A DNA stretch of 64,000 nucleotides from Immersiella caudata. Taxonomy: Eukaryota > Ascomycota > Sordariomycetes > Sordariales > Lasiosphaeriaceae. Location of the stretch: NCBI GenBank assembly GCA_030512335.1, contig JAULSU010000003.1, forward strand, positions 1,860,001 to 1,924,000. The letters are read 5' to 3'. Shown piece after piece: positions 46,141-58,587 of the stretch; within the stretch, counting starts at the first letter, position 1; the number at the start of each line of letters is the position of its first letter. Below the pieces are notes generated by a model. It was not told where the DNA came from and did no database searches. It worked only from the letters and a program-made list of their open reading frames with translations. The position numbers and the translations under genes were made by a program.

Positions 46141-49100
46141 GGTTCAGATGGCACAACTTTGTATCCTGAAGCGCGAGAGGTTAGTTCTGGCGTTTTACAG
46201 CGGTCGTCAGGGAGGGTTTACAAACCAAAACTGATCGGTGCACAAGGGTGACCTTGGTAGTGATCCGGACATCCAGTGGAGAGAACAGACAGAGGAAAAT
46301 AAGGACATTCAGATCAGGTCCAGCGTTGGGAATCCGGAGGAGTCACACAGGTCTGAGGAGATATGGCCAAGCTGCTGTCAGATGATTCCTGGTCTGTGGT
46401 ACCGCGAGCTGTTCTGTGATTCCTGGCTCGGCCTTAAAAAGGTCTTGAGATCCGGCGGTAGAGACAAAAGAAAGTCCTCGAGAAGTCGGCGTAAAAGCCA
46501 GCACACAAGGGTCGATAGATGTCGCGGCAGTCATAGAGTGGGCGTTGTCGTATGGGATCCTTGGAATCAGCTCGCACAAGGCTTCCTGGATGAGCAAGAG
46601 AGACGAAGTCGATCAATGTGATGACAGTCCGGTAGAGCGTGACCGTGAGAGACGACCACTGGGCTGCGATCTCCGAGTCCCAAGCACCTCGGGCGACCTA
46701 GTTCGAACGCGGACAAGAGAGCACGATCTTGGATGAAGTTAAATCGGCCTGATGTCGAGTCCATTGGCAGTTTGTCCATGAAGGTATCCTAAGTAGTCAG
46801 GAGAAGCTGAAAAGAGAAGGCCCGGATTCCTCTGGAGAAAAGCAAAAGAACAGGCGGCTTCCATGAGATCCAGACGGCTGTAATCTGCGGACGGTTCCTT
46901 GACGGCGGGTGTGTCGTGATGTCGGGCGATACTTACTGTGTGTGGCTCTGAGAGCAAGGTATGACAATAACGTTGGTTGGAACAAGCCTTTTAAAGCTGA
47001 GTTCCACCAGCCCCAGAGGACTGACTCCATAGCCTGGACGGTCGTCCGGCTCCGGCAGTGTGGCCCACTGATGAGTTCTCATGATCCGCGGAAGAAAGAA
47101 ACGGTCCCGTGGATTAAAAAGTCCGGCGGATTGCAAGCCGGTAGTCCTGGTGGCCAGAAATTTTGCTGCTGCCGGCGGAAGGCCTCACTGAGGCGGCAGA
47201 CATACAATTGGTCGAGTAGACTCAAAGCGAAAGAAAAAGACACAAGACTGTTCGCAACAGACGGCGCCAGGAGCGCAGGGAGAGAAAAAAAGCAAACCGC
47301 AAAAAACACAATGGGCCTCCCAAGAAACAAAGAAAAGAGAATAATACCTCGAGGGTGTGTGGACCTCGTCCAAGTCGATGTGATTGTAGCCAGGCATGAT
47401 AGCAAGGTCCCGGGTCACAACAGCGTGGCAGTTCAATCCAGGTAAAGCAGCACGCAATAAGCGGGCAAAGTGCTCAGAAATCCAGCTGGGCAAAGCTCAA
47501 CACACAGGGAGGGTCTCCCAAGTGTCAACTCCTGTGGCAAGAAGATCCTGACGGGCTGATGTCGTGCAAAAAAGCGGTCTGCCGATCAACACAAGAAACT
47601 CCTTGGGGCGTGATGTGTCCAAGTGGAATCCTAGGGTATGGGGATAGGTAGAGCAAACTCTGTGTGAGAGGGCAGGAGCAAGAGCAATGGAAGGACAAAA
47701 GCTGGCGAGGGCGTGTATAAGAAGTGAGTCCGTGAGGAGCAGGCAGAGGCAGCGGGTTGGCGCAAGGGGGTGTGGTGTAGCGGGCGGGGAGTCCAGTGAG
47801 GGGGCCGGAAGAGGCTTTGTCGCTTGGATTAGGCGCAAATATTGGCGGGTCGTTGGGCTCTGGTGTGAGAAAAATCTGAAGGAGGAAGCGGCGGTTGGGT
47901 TGGGAAGGGGCTATTCGGGTTTTAATGCTATGCCTTCACGCACTTTCCCAGGTTGGATGGTTCCGCTCACCACTGTTACCACGCTGCAAACCCCGCTCCA
48001 ATTCGTCTGCTGGCGCTTGTTGCGCCCACTTTCATCTCCTTCGCAATGCTTTCTTCCCGCTTCACTTTCTGCTGCACTTCCGGGCCTGCGTGTCTGCGAC
48101 CTGTCACATTGGAGCTAATGCTGAGCTGGCACGGCGCTCCTGCACTCGCCATAGGCTGTGTTTCGCATGGATTGCTCGCACACCGCTTCTCACTGGACTT
48201 CTTCCTTGGTTTGCACGGTTTTGTGTCGTCGGGAAGAGGTCGCGGCGGGGTCTGGGATGCTCTTCCAGCCTATCAATCTGGGTGACGGAGGCTAGTCGGC
48301 GACAGTTGCAGGGGATACGCTGCAGCGGCCAACTTGCCAACGCATCAATGCAGACAGCCAGGCCCACTTGGTCGACCACTCTCCGCGAGAGCCCGCGCGA
48401 GGTTATTCGTTCATCCGCCTGTTGCGCGAAATAGACACCCCTCTCACCTCATCACGGGTTGGTGGCCAGCTGGCATGTCATTTTCAGCACTTTCAGAGGC
48501 GGCAAGGCTCTGATCCTATTCCGAAACTCCCGCCATCGTGACGAGGGCCCCAGAGTTGCTACCACTCACCACAGGTATTGTCACTTTCAAGACATCCCCG
48601 CTGCGGCGATGGCTCTCCTCTGGTAGAATGGGGAGCTGGCGGACGCGGAAACTCAAGCAAAACATCTATGTGCGGGGAAGGGAAGGTTCATCGCCATCGT
48701 TTCTTTCTCGCTCGAAACTCCGTGGCGGTAGCAAGCATCGTGAGCATGCCGCAGCTCAGGTCGATGGCCAGGCCCCATGAACAGCTTGGACGCCATGTCT
48801 CACCGGTCTGAGTGACCAATGTCTGGCAAGCGGGCCGGCAGGATGCATGAGAGTTGCTTCGGCCAATATCAGCAAGTGGGTTGAGTCCAGCAACGTGAAT
48901 GGACGGCAATAGGCCAACTGTGTTCGAGGAGCCTCCTGAGCCGTGTTGCCCGGCTTTGAAGGCGGTTGGGAGGCGTACCAAAGTGACCGATCGTCCGGAA
49001 GGTGTTGCGTCGACAAAGGGAGTACCTGCCGTTAGGCCGAACATCTCGATCTCAGGGTTACCTCAAGAAAACGAAAGGCGTCGCTCCTATGGTTTTGGCC

Positions 49101-52100
49101 ATCGGTGATCCCCAGCTGGGCTGGTCCTGGCGGCAAGGGCGGAAACTCCAGTTTCCATGGGTCTGGAACATTGTCGTGTTTCTGTCCAAGCTCCACGCCT
49201 GGGATGCAACAGCCTCACTCTGGAAGCACTTGCATGATCCCCCTCATTGAGGTTTCGTCGCGTTGACAACGCTTGTCGAAGGCATTGGCTCCGCCGGAGC
49301 GTCAATAAGGAACGCTGGTGTGGCGCAACTTGATTGCTTCTTTCCGAGGGCGCGCCGAGCATGTGCGATGAGTTAGTTGGGGTAAAGGGCGATGAGAGGC
49401 GAAAAGGGGTTGAGTATAGTTCGCGCGTCAGCCGAAATCCGCATGAGTGCTGACAACAAAATGCTCCTGTGAGGTTCATGTTGGTCTGAAATGTCTTCTC
49501 AAGGAGGGTCCCCCGGTGGCATACTGAGAACTTCGACCCCTCGGGATCTTCGGCCTGTCCTGAATTTGATCCGTCAGTAACCAAATTTTGCCACGAGTGC
49601 CGCCATCTCCAAGCTTTGCTTCATTATGGTATTTTCTGGACGAGGCCCCGAACGATGACAACGGCGATGAGCCGGTGGAATGCTGAGAGCCAACTCATCG
49701 AAACCTGCCGAGGGAGGACACGCCGCGCCGCGCACTGAGGTGGACACGCTAATTCCCGGTAGTGCCGATACACAAAGCGTGAGAAAGGACGAGTCTCGAG
49801 GAGCCTCTGTTCTCGATGGTAGTTTTGTTGACCGACGCCATCGCCAGCAACTACCTTCAGTCTTGCACCAACCCTGCACTTGGAGTTCCACGTGGAACGG
49901 AGTAGCAGATGCGCTTCCCAGAAGACAGGTTGTTTCTTGTCAAATCCTGCAGCTCCTGGGCTGTTACGGGAAAGCACGGTGGTGAAGTCGTGCACACAGC
50001 TAGGCCAACGACTAGCAGGAGGAGCTCGAGACGTGGCACAGGAAGTGATCGTCACTTATCCCTCAAGCTTGACGACAGTTGAACGCATGCTGGCCGCGAG
50101 GCCTGGAGCAGGCTTCGCCGTCACTGGACGGACGCTTGTTCGGAGGCTTCTGCAAACGTCAGCGCTTATTACCTATCAACGACAGCGAGGGCGAAACTGA
50201 ACTTACGACAAACAACTTGCAAGTACAGAAGTCTGATTGGCACCACGGCAACGTATAATCGACTCTCGCCTCATCTAATCCTTGGCAGTGCTGTCAGTAG
50301 GCTGTATTTGATGGATTGACCGCTCGGGATGCTCATCAGGTCTTCACCAACAGAGAAGACGAGATATCCCTGGCAAGTGGCTAGCGTCTCCTGCTTGTGA
50401 TTTAGGCATGATGAAGCCACTTGCTTCAGCCTTGCACTTGGGGAGCACCTAATTTGCACGAGCTACCTCCTCGGCCCTGGATACGTCGCAGCCCTCTTTC
50501 GCTGTCACAAACCTAGGGCGGTGCCCACGTCCAAGGCCTTCCAAAATGAGCATGCGGCCAGCGAGATGGCCTTCGGACGCAAGATCGACAGTCCTAGATA
50601 GGGGCGTGGTGGAGACACGGCCAGAGGAGACCGTGGAACCCGACGGCATCAAGAGAAGCTAGTTTCCCCAGAGACTAAGGTCCTGTTCCATGAGTAGCCG
50701 GTGGAGGGAGTTCATCGAGCCACTGTAGAGGGTCCATGGTATCCAAGAGGATGTTGACCTCCAGGGTTGTGTGAGGCCGGCACACCCGGGGAACTCCGCA
50801 GTCTGGCCCTATCAGCGCCCTCTGCAGGGCACCATCACATTGATATCTTCCAAAGACCCGGTAGGAACAGCAAGGCGGCTTCCACAGCGGCCCAGGCGGA
50901 GGACGGGAATCCCTTGTGCTGGGACGGAACCAAAATGGCCATCCAAGTTATCGACACACGGGTGCCGGAATGGGTCGTCGATATGTTCCCGGAGGTAGTT
51001 CGAAGGAATTGGCTCTTGGGTCCGAAACGCGATTTATATGGTCCATTTGTTGGCTGCTGGTGGTGCACACCGTCGTCGACGTCAACAAACCGCCACTGGC
51101 CGTGATTGTCAACGGTTGTGTCGAAGTCGATAGGCTTGGACCCTTTGTCGATCCCTTTGGGCTTCCACCTCATGCACCACTCGCAGGCCGTGCGCTTTGC
51201 CGATCTCAGGTTCGCAGCAGCGCCGCGCTTCCTGTTGCTGGCACACATGGGCGCGCCCGTGATTCTCTGCGGCATGACCTTACCTTTGTGCATTTGCGCC
51301 AAAGCTGCCTGAGGCTGGGCCCGGCTTGGAATCCCGACGAGATATGCTCGTCCATTTCCTTGCACGGGGCAAAGGAGATGGCCAAAATTCGACAGGCCAG
51401 GGCAATCGAGATGAGGTCAGGACAGTCCATTCTTTGGCGGGCCGCAGGTGTGATTCCGTCATCGGGTCTCGGCAGTGGCCCAGGGCTGACGGGACGAGCG
51501 GTTGGTCTGCCGAGCGATGGCTTGGCAAGGGTTCCAAACAGTTACGGAACTCGGGCGGCAGGCATCGGCGGGTTACGAGGGGGTCCGGTCCGGGGATGGG
51601 GCACGTGGAGAAAGAGGACGGCCGGGTCAGGCTCATCAGCTCAATGTTCCCATTTTGGCCTCGGGGCTGTCCGTCTTCAGCATCGCGCGGTACCCCCATC
51701 TGCCGGCAGTGGGCAGCAGAATCCCAAGGAAGGTAGTCGGGGTGCGGATCTGGCGAGGCGCTGCTCTTTAAGGGGGGGGGGGTCTCAGCCAGAGAACAGT
51801 GGGTCGCGGCCAAGACGAGCGAGAATCGGAGCGCACAACGGGGACGGGACCGAGGAGTTCTCGGCTGGATGTTGGGCATCTGCCGTCAGAGGCACCATTG
51901 GGCTCTGCTCGCGCCAGCGGAGCAGGTTTTCTGCCCAACTCGACAAGCGCCCCCAACTCAGCAACTCTGGCACCACCTACCGCAGGGGGATTGGGCTTGT
52001 CCCCGCACCAATCGATTTTCGCGAATGTCGAGATGTCGGGCAACAACACAGATGACCTTGGCAATCCCATCTCTGCCCAACGGTGCCCTACACGGCGGCG

Positions 52101-53105
52101 GCTGCCTTCCTGACCAACACGGTCGCCCCGCTTGAGCCCGGACGAGGTGTCTGCGACGAGGGGGCACCGAGCGCCGCGCTGGCCATTGGACCGCTGCCGT
52201 CAACCTCCCGGTTGCAAGACAATTCCTTCTCGTTGACGATCGCCGCGTTTTATGCCCTCATCCCGTCCGCGCCCGACCTGCTTTTTCCATCGCGTCCCCC
52301 ACCGCCCGAGGTCACGAATCCGCCCTTGTATGCGGGTCTTTGCTGAATGCGGAACGCCTGTTTTCTCTCCGCCTTCCAGGTTGGTCGCCTGGACGGCCGA
52401 CTGCCACGCTCGAGCAGCTTGTTCACTTGTCCACGTCCACGAGCTGCTGTGCCGCTCTGTAGTTGGCCTGCCCGCCTGCACAGCTGTGTGCGAGCCCGGC
52501 CTTGCCACTCAGCTGGCAGGACAAGACACCATATATCTTTGCATCGTGAGACGACCCTCCTCAGCCTCTTCCCTTCCCCCCCTTTTTTTTTTCCCTTTCT
52601 CTCTCTCTCCTCCTGTCCACGTACAGTCGCACGCCCAGCATCGGAAAAGAAAAGAGTCTTGAGTTGCTTGCCCCAAGCGAAGCGTTATAAACTCACCTCG
52701 ACTCAAGGAGTCCACTTGCGCACCATCGAGCAGTCCAATCCGCGCTCTAGGTCTAGCCCGCTTGTCCCGTTGGAGCCCCCTACCGTTGGAATTCATCCCC
52801 GAAGACATATCCCGGTGAGGCTGTCGCCGCCCCGTGGAGCCCCTTGGAAATTTGAGGAGTTTTTTTTTTGGTCATCATCCCAGGAGACCCCGGCCGCAAG
52901 GATTTTTTTCAGTTTTGCCCACAGGACCAACTTGGCAGACCGGATCTCTACGGACTGTCTTTCTTCTCGTTTCCAGCTTTTTAGCTTGTTTGTTTTTTGA
53001 GTTTTGTGCTTTCTATTCACATACTGCCCGAGGACACGGACACCAGCACCTTCAGGAAACCCAGTCTGAAAGCTCCGTTCACCAGGTCAGGAGAGGATTC
53101 GAGCC
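46052..53105. promoter_or_regulatory. 7-kb gene-free interval between two divergent genes
   Basis: This separates the C2H2 gene (leftward) from the 53.1-kb gene (rightward). Many overlapping open frames exist in GC-rich parts, the longest being 379 codons at 50916-52055, but none shows a domain, splice pattern or consistent coding bias. The left end carries an upstream ORF and several CTAAC...CAG intron-like ends on the minus strand, suggesting a spliced leader. The right end holds a pyrimidine tract and an ATG-free leader. Long promoters and leaders are typical of fungal developmental regulators. Noncoding RNA genes cannot be excluded. Confidence 0.5.
52531..52615 (+). promoter_or_regulatory. 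Putative core promoter of the 53.1-kb gene
   Basis: A TATA-like ATATAT (52531-52536) is followed about 25 bp later by a long pyrimidine tract (52557-52615), the usual look of a strong fungal transcription start region. Transcription starting here would give a leader of about 500 nt. Confidence 0.5.
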
Positions 53106-54394
53106 ATGGCACAACCAGACTTTGCCTACCGCCCATCACCCGTGGCGTCCAACGACCCATGGATGTCGTCTCGCAGGTGGGAACAGAGTCTCGATCCATC
53201 CGAGGGGCGAGGAGCAAACGTCAGCTGACTTGGGGCAAGCCCGATCTACAATGATGCATACCAGAACAACATGTTCGAGAAGGCCAACGGCCCCTACAGA
53301 TCGCAGAGGTAAGAACGACAGCCGATCGAGACCCTCCTTCTGGACAGCGAGAATAACCACAGGACTCACAAAAGTGTGGCTTACCCTTCCGGAACCATGT
53401 CCTCGTACAACCTTCCCGCCACGCTGTCGGCAGGGAGCAATGGGCCGCTCGGCCGTGCCGGTGCCGAGGCCATGTACCCCCTGAACACATCATACAACCC
53501 CCGACCCGCGCCGGGGATGTACGGCAACACGGTCCAGAGTCAGAACCACAGCCACGGCCACGGCCTCGGGCAGGTCCAGAACCAAGGCCCGTACAAGACC
53601 ATGAGCCCGCAATCGTGGGAGCACCAAGGGAAGGTTTCGCCGACAGACTCGGTGGACGACATTATTGCCTCGCCCAGCCTCTCCGACTACTCCCTGGAGA
53701 ACGGCTCCGGGAGGACGCCGCCCAACAAGAGCAGAATGAGCGGGAAGCCGCGGTCTCAGCGGCGCCCGTCGAACCGGGATGAGTTTGATGGCCCGCACCA
53801 GTTCCTGCAACGCCCGCCCCCAGAGTACATCGCCATGCAGGAGCGGGAGCTCCCCCATCTGCCCACCAACCTGCTTGTGCAAGAACAGGATAGTGTCCTG
53901 TCGCAAGTCAACGACCGCTTGTCGCAGTGCGCATATGACTTTGTTGCAAAGTATCAGTTCCCGATCCCGCTGACACAAGACATGCGTCCGGTCGAGCGGC
54001 CGCAAGACCGGGAGTGGTACGTACTTTGTTTCCCATGCAGCAAAGACATTTACGTTGCCGGTGGCTGAGACGGTTTCGATGTAGGACCGAGTGGGTGTAT
54101 TTACTCAAACGCCTGGCAACGAAGCGGCGCATCCCAGCGCGCGTGCTCTACAATGGCCAAATCAAGCAGTTCGTCACCATCCTGGAGAACTCCCTCGAGA
54201 TGCGCCACGCAGCCAAACACCAGTCTCGGCCCCTCAAGGACGACCGCAACATCCTGCAGCTCATCTCGGCCGGCATCCAGGTGGCCAAGATTCTCAAGGA
54301 CGCCCAGGCCATGGATTACCTGGACAGACTTTACGTTTCAACAGAACAACAGATCCAGGAAAGGTCAGCCGCCTCCGCGGCTCGCTTCCGCTAA
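53106..54394 (+). CDS. Unrecognised conserved-looking fungal protein, about 367 aa
   Basis: Exons are 53106-53176, 53240-53308, 53363-54016 and 54085-54394. The start MAQPDFAYRPSPVASNDPW has excellent context (GCCATGG) and is the first ATG after the pyrimidine tract. The first intron uses GTGGGA, a CTGAC branch and a CAAG end, and removes the only stop in the way. The N-terminal 200 residues are Ser/Pro/Gly/His-rich. The C-terminal 150 look like a compact helical domain: LSQVNDRLSQCAYDFVAKY, EWTEWVYLLKRLATKRRIPA and LISAGIQVAKILKDAQAMDY. I cannot place this domain. No signal peptide or membrane span. The last exon may instead splice at 54364 to 54441, changing the C-terminus (stop at 54511-54513). 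Confidence 0.78.
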
Positions 54395-56193
54395 TACTTT
54401 TTTATTTTATTTTATTTTATATCTTTTTCTTTCCTTGCAGCCTCCGATGTTACGAAGACGAGGACAAACGCGCGCGCGCACACTCTTTAACTTGCCACGA
54501 CAAGGGGAAATAACAGAAATACTGGGCCAACCTTCCGCGGTTTGTTGATCGATATCCACATCTTATCCTATTATGAACGCGGAGCGGGACTGTCTCTGCT
54601 AGCTTTGGAGGTTTACGACGGGAACGAAGTTGTAGACCGATACCTCCCCGGTACTGTACGAGTTTATTGCACTTATTTCTTCCTATTCTTTTCCAGTCGG
54701 CGGTTGCACTGGTGAAGCGGACGCTTTTAGAGATGGGCATGGAGGCTTTTTTTTATATTTTATTTTTTTTATACTTTTTTGGCTGTTTTCGCGCTGGGGC
54801 TGGGCGGTCGCTTTTGCTGCTCTTCAACTTTCCTTTTTCCTCGTTTCTGTCCGTTCCAAAGGGAGGTCAAATACATCTGCAATTTTTTTGTTGGAAGGAA
54901 GGACCTAGTCTCAAGAGCTTGGGCGGTATTGTTTGGTTGCCGGGCTGTCTAGCAAGGCAAGAGGGGGAGTTCCAGGGGCGGCAATTTTGACATTTCATCT
55001 GTGGTTATGTTATCTAGGTATCAGCGATATGGTGGTGGTGCAGTGAATCTGCTTGTTTTTTTTTGCTGCTGCTTGATTGAGTTTGCCCCTGTCTTGATGC
55101 TGTGCTTGAACAAATGTTGCCCGATTTGGGTTGATGAGTTAGGTAACCGGTCCGGTCCGGCCCGCCTGGCTGGGCAAAACCCGTGGGAAGGAAATCCAAC
55201 TAGGGTGCCTCGGGGTTTGGTTGACGGTGTTCTCTAGCCAGGTCCTGGGAACGGGTAATGATCGGAAGGGGGTTGTCGGTTCGAGCCCCGAGGGAAACCC
55301 CTGACAGTGATGTGCTGTCGAGGGACGTACACGCAGCTGCAGGTATCTGGTAACTAAGTGAGGCTGTTGAACACTCCTGGCAAGCGACTCGTTGGGATTT
55401 TCATATGACCAATTTGGTGGAACGAAGGTACTATTGCCTTGCCGATGATTCTTACTGCGAGTCCATGCTCGTGAGCGGTCCAAGGCTTGTTAGTTGCCCT
55501 CTACTTGACCGACGCGGGAAATCGGTCTCTAAATAGGATCTGTTCAGTCCATTTCAGTTGAGTACCCCATCAACAACCACGTGGATGCTTGGTCGCGGCG
55601 TCGGTGTCCAGCCATTCACAGTCGGTATCCCAAACGGGTTTAGCCGGCCTCTCGACCAACTCCTGTCGCTCTCCCCACGAGCGTCGGGACGATCCCCCTC
55701 CTCAATGCTCGGTCGCCCCATTGGGTTTAGCTTCGAGGCGGAGTCTGCCCGCGAATGCATCATCGGGAATGACACCTGCCTGTCGTGTCGTGTTAAGTAA
55801 GAGGCCATTTCCCGTCGCGTGGCGGGTGCTGGAGATTCTCCCCCTCTCCCTTTTAGGTGATAGATGTCGCAAAAATAACCGTCGTCAACGAAAAAGGGAC
55901 CGATTCCATCTTGCGCTGTGACCACGCCTGGGGACTTTGCGCAACGTCGACACCTGACTTCTACGAGCGACCGGAAAGGCTATTTGCCTTCTTTGTGCCG
56001 TGGGCGCACAACGCCTCACGCTTGCTTGTCCAACGAGACGGCAACGGGAGAACGAGGCAGAGAGGTTACCTGTGTTGGGTTTGGGTGGCTAGGCGGCGTT
56101 ATACAAGCAACCTGACCGAGGCGCTTCAAGCGACATCGCAGTTATCAGAAAAGGCGCCTTTATCTCGATAATCTCGATCCAAGACGTGCTGCA
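54395..56193. other. Intergenic region
   Basis: 1.8 kb between two plus-strand genes. The left part is T-rich (TTTTA repeat, poly-T runs up to 55,070) and may be the 3' UTR. No gene supported. Confidence 0.5.
54399..54420 (+). repeat. TTTTA pentanucleotide repeat
   Basis: Four TTTTA units just after the TAA at 54392-54394, inside the optional last intron of the preceding gene (54364-54440). Confidence 0.75.
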
Positions 56194-58587
56194 ATGGCAT
56201 CCGTCGCCTCCTCTGGGACGTCTCCCCTTTCAGGGTACGAGTTCCCACAATCCGAGTCGAACGGTGACCCCGATGAGAACGCGTGGGCGTTCGTCTCGAT
56301 TCCCAACAGCGCGGGGCCGAATAGTTCCGTAGGTTTCTTCCCCAGCCCAGCAAGCGCGACACTCGGGAGTTCTTGGGGCTTCATCGGTCATGGCACCCAG
56401 AGCCCGGAGCAACAGGCGTCTCTGCCAGCCGCATCTCCGCTGAATCTCGACACCGACCATCCAAACGTCTTCGGCGATCCCTCCTTCGGCGACCAGGCTG
56501 CTGCATTCAGTGCCGTGTCCACCCAGCAGCCCGACAATCAGTTCATCCTGGACAACCTCTTCCAAGGAGATCATGACTTCTTTGCACCTCCAGGGAACTC
56601 CCTCCTCACAGCGCAATTTGCGGCCGACCTCAGCAGCCTCCTAACAGCAGATCAGTTCGCCCCGCTCAGCAGTGCAGAGCAAGCCGCCCTCTCCAGCATC
56701 GACTTCGATATACCCTCAGGTGTCCTCTCCGGCGTTGACATGCCCCCATGGAACCCCGCCACGCTGCGCGAAGCGGCTGCGGCTGCGGCCCAGTCCCAAC
56801 AATCCAATACCACCGGCTCCTCGCCCGTCTTCGTGATGGAAGACCCCAGCTTCATCTCCCCCTCGCCGCCGCAACACTTCTCCCCCTCTCTCTCTCCGCG
56901 CTCTCCTCCAATCCATATCAAACACGAAGACCTCCCAACCTCCGCCGCCAAATCCACTCCCATCAACATCCGCAAAGTCCGTGGTGACAGCAGTCGCATC
57001 ACCAAATCCAAACCTTCCTCCTCTTCCTCTTCTTCCAAGAAATCTCCCTCTCCGTCCACCTCGCAAAACTCGACCTTTCTCATCATCACTGCCGACACCG
57101 TCAACGCCCACGCCTCCAAGTCCAATCCCTTTGACTGTCACGACCACGCCCGTTCCTCCCAGCGGGGCCGCAAGGGTCCTCTCGCCAACGAAACCAAGCA
57201 ATCAGCGCTAAAAGTCCGCCGGCTAGGCGCCTGCTTCCACTGCCACGCGCGCAAGGTCAAGTGCGGCGAAGAGCGCCCCTGTCGGAACTGCACCAAACTG
57301 AAGCTTACCGTTCCGCATGCGATGTGCTGGCAGTTTGATGACTTCGACGTGGTGCTGTTTCCTGAGTTTATCCGCGGGCACTTCGCGCGAGAAGAGATGC
57401 AGAAGTTCATCAGTGACAATATCGAGAGCTTCACGGTCGGAGGCGTGGAAAAGGGGTGTACCGTGGAATTATCGTCCGGTATGGGATTCGCCTCGACCAT
57501 GAGCATCAAAGCCAAGTTCTTCACGGCCAAGACTGGGGAGGTGCTAAAGCAGTGGCATCTGAATCACAACCGCGGCGTTGCAGACTTGCAGGCACGAGGT
57601 GCCGCGCCGATCGGATTGGATGGGGCGTCGTATAAAGAGGAGCTGAGGAAGAAGACTGAGCGATACATCAACGGGATCGTGAACGAGACAGCATTCGCAG
57701 ACTTGGTGACAAATGCGAAGCATACGCGGCTGCCGAGGACAATTTTGAGGATTGTGCAGGACTATGCGACCAGAACGGACAACACCATGGTGAAGAGGGC
57801 ATTGAACATCTATGCGATGCATTATGTCATGACGGTGCAGTTGTGCTTGACGACACAGACAGTAGCCAACCTGGCGGCGACGGAGTTGGTGCCGCAGGAG
57901 GTGCCGTTCGTCACGCCGCGGGTTCTGAATCGGCAGGTGAAGGCGGTCATTGACGACATGATGCGCGCGGAGATGACGAAGTTGTTCAAGACCTTCGGCT
58001 CGACGCTGAAGCCCAAGGAGAGAAGAGGCTGGGCGCCGTGCCTAGCCGCATTTCTGGTGTTGTGTCTGTTCATGGAGAGCGTCGAGACAGCGGCGGACAC
58101 GTTTGTGATCAGCGAGAACCAGATTGCGATGCGCGAGGGGGAGGCGCCAAAGTGGAAGAGGGCGTTTGCGCTGGGGAAGAACAAGGAGATTGAGAATATG
58201 CCGTTCAAGCAGGTGGCCTTCCAGTTTCATCAGCTTTACCAGACGCACTCGAGGGATGCTGGCGCGAGGAGCTGGAACCCACTGCTGGACGATGCGTGCC
58301 TGGAGCCTGGCGAGCTGGATCGGGATGCTGCGGCCATGGTGATGCAGCTGAGGCGCTTGCTGCAGGAGCCGAATTGTGAGTTTTCCCGACTGTGTGTCAA
58401 CTTCGAGGCTGAGGACTAATGATGCGGCACAGGGAGCGAGCTCGACTTCTTGTCGATGGATCCCATCTTGCCCAAGCAAGAGAAGTATCCGATCCATGAT
58501 GTCGCCTTCAACTACACTGGACGGCTGGTTGCAAAGTTTTTGCTGTCATTTGACGACGAGCGATATATCATAGAGCGGTATGACTGA
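56194..58587 (+). CDS. Zn(II)2Cys6 regulator with long N-terminal activation-like region
   Basis: Exons are 56194-58375 and 58433-58587, encoding 778 aa. The joined end reads NWSELDFLSMDPIL and stops at 58585-58587. The first 340 residues are Ser/Pro/Ala/Gln-rich with acidic and hydrophobic patches (LDNLFQGDHDFFAPPGN), typical of activation regions, then a Ser/Lys-rich stretch. The zinc cluster is C347-x2-C350-x6-C357-x5-C363-x2-C366, with the sixth Cys at 378 after an unusually long 11-residue gap (CTKLKLTVPHAMCW). The basic region HARKVKC is canonical. The C-terminal 390 residues are helical, including RIVQDYATRTDNTMVKRALN and FLVLCLFMESVETAADTF. Targets unknown. Confidence 0.87.

Noticed and set aside
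50916..52055. 379-codon plus-strand open frame in the 7-kb gap
   Set aside because: The region is GC-rich and shows long open frames in several phases on both strands at once. The product has no domain, odd Arg/Gly/Ser composition and no start or splice support.
52347..53000. 217-codon plus-strand frame before the 53.1-kb gene
   Set aside because: It runs through the pyrimidine tract and ATG-free leader and its nominal start is a TTG-like alternative codon. It reads as untranslated leader.
55208..55301. tRNA-like segment with GGTTCGAG loop and GGGGTTT/AAACCCC pairing
   Set aside because: The ends can pair, but the sequence around the TTCGAGC loop does not form a 5-bp T stem and no D or anticodon arm fits. 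Probably a chance hairpin.
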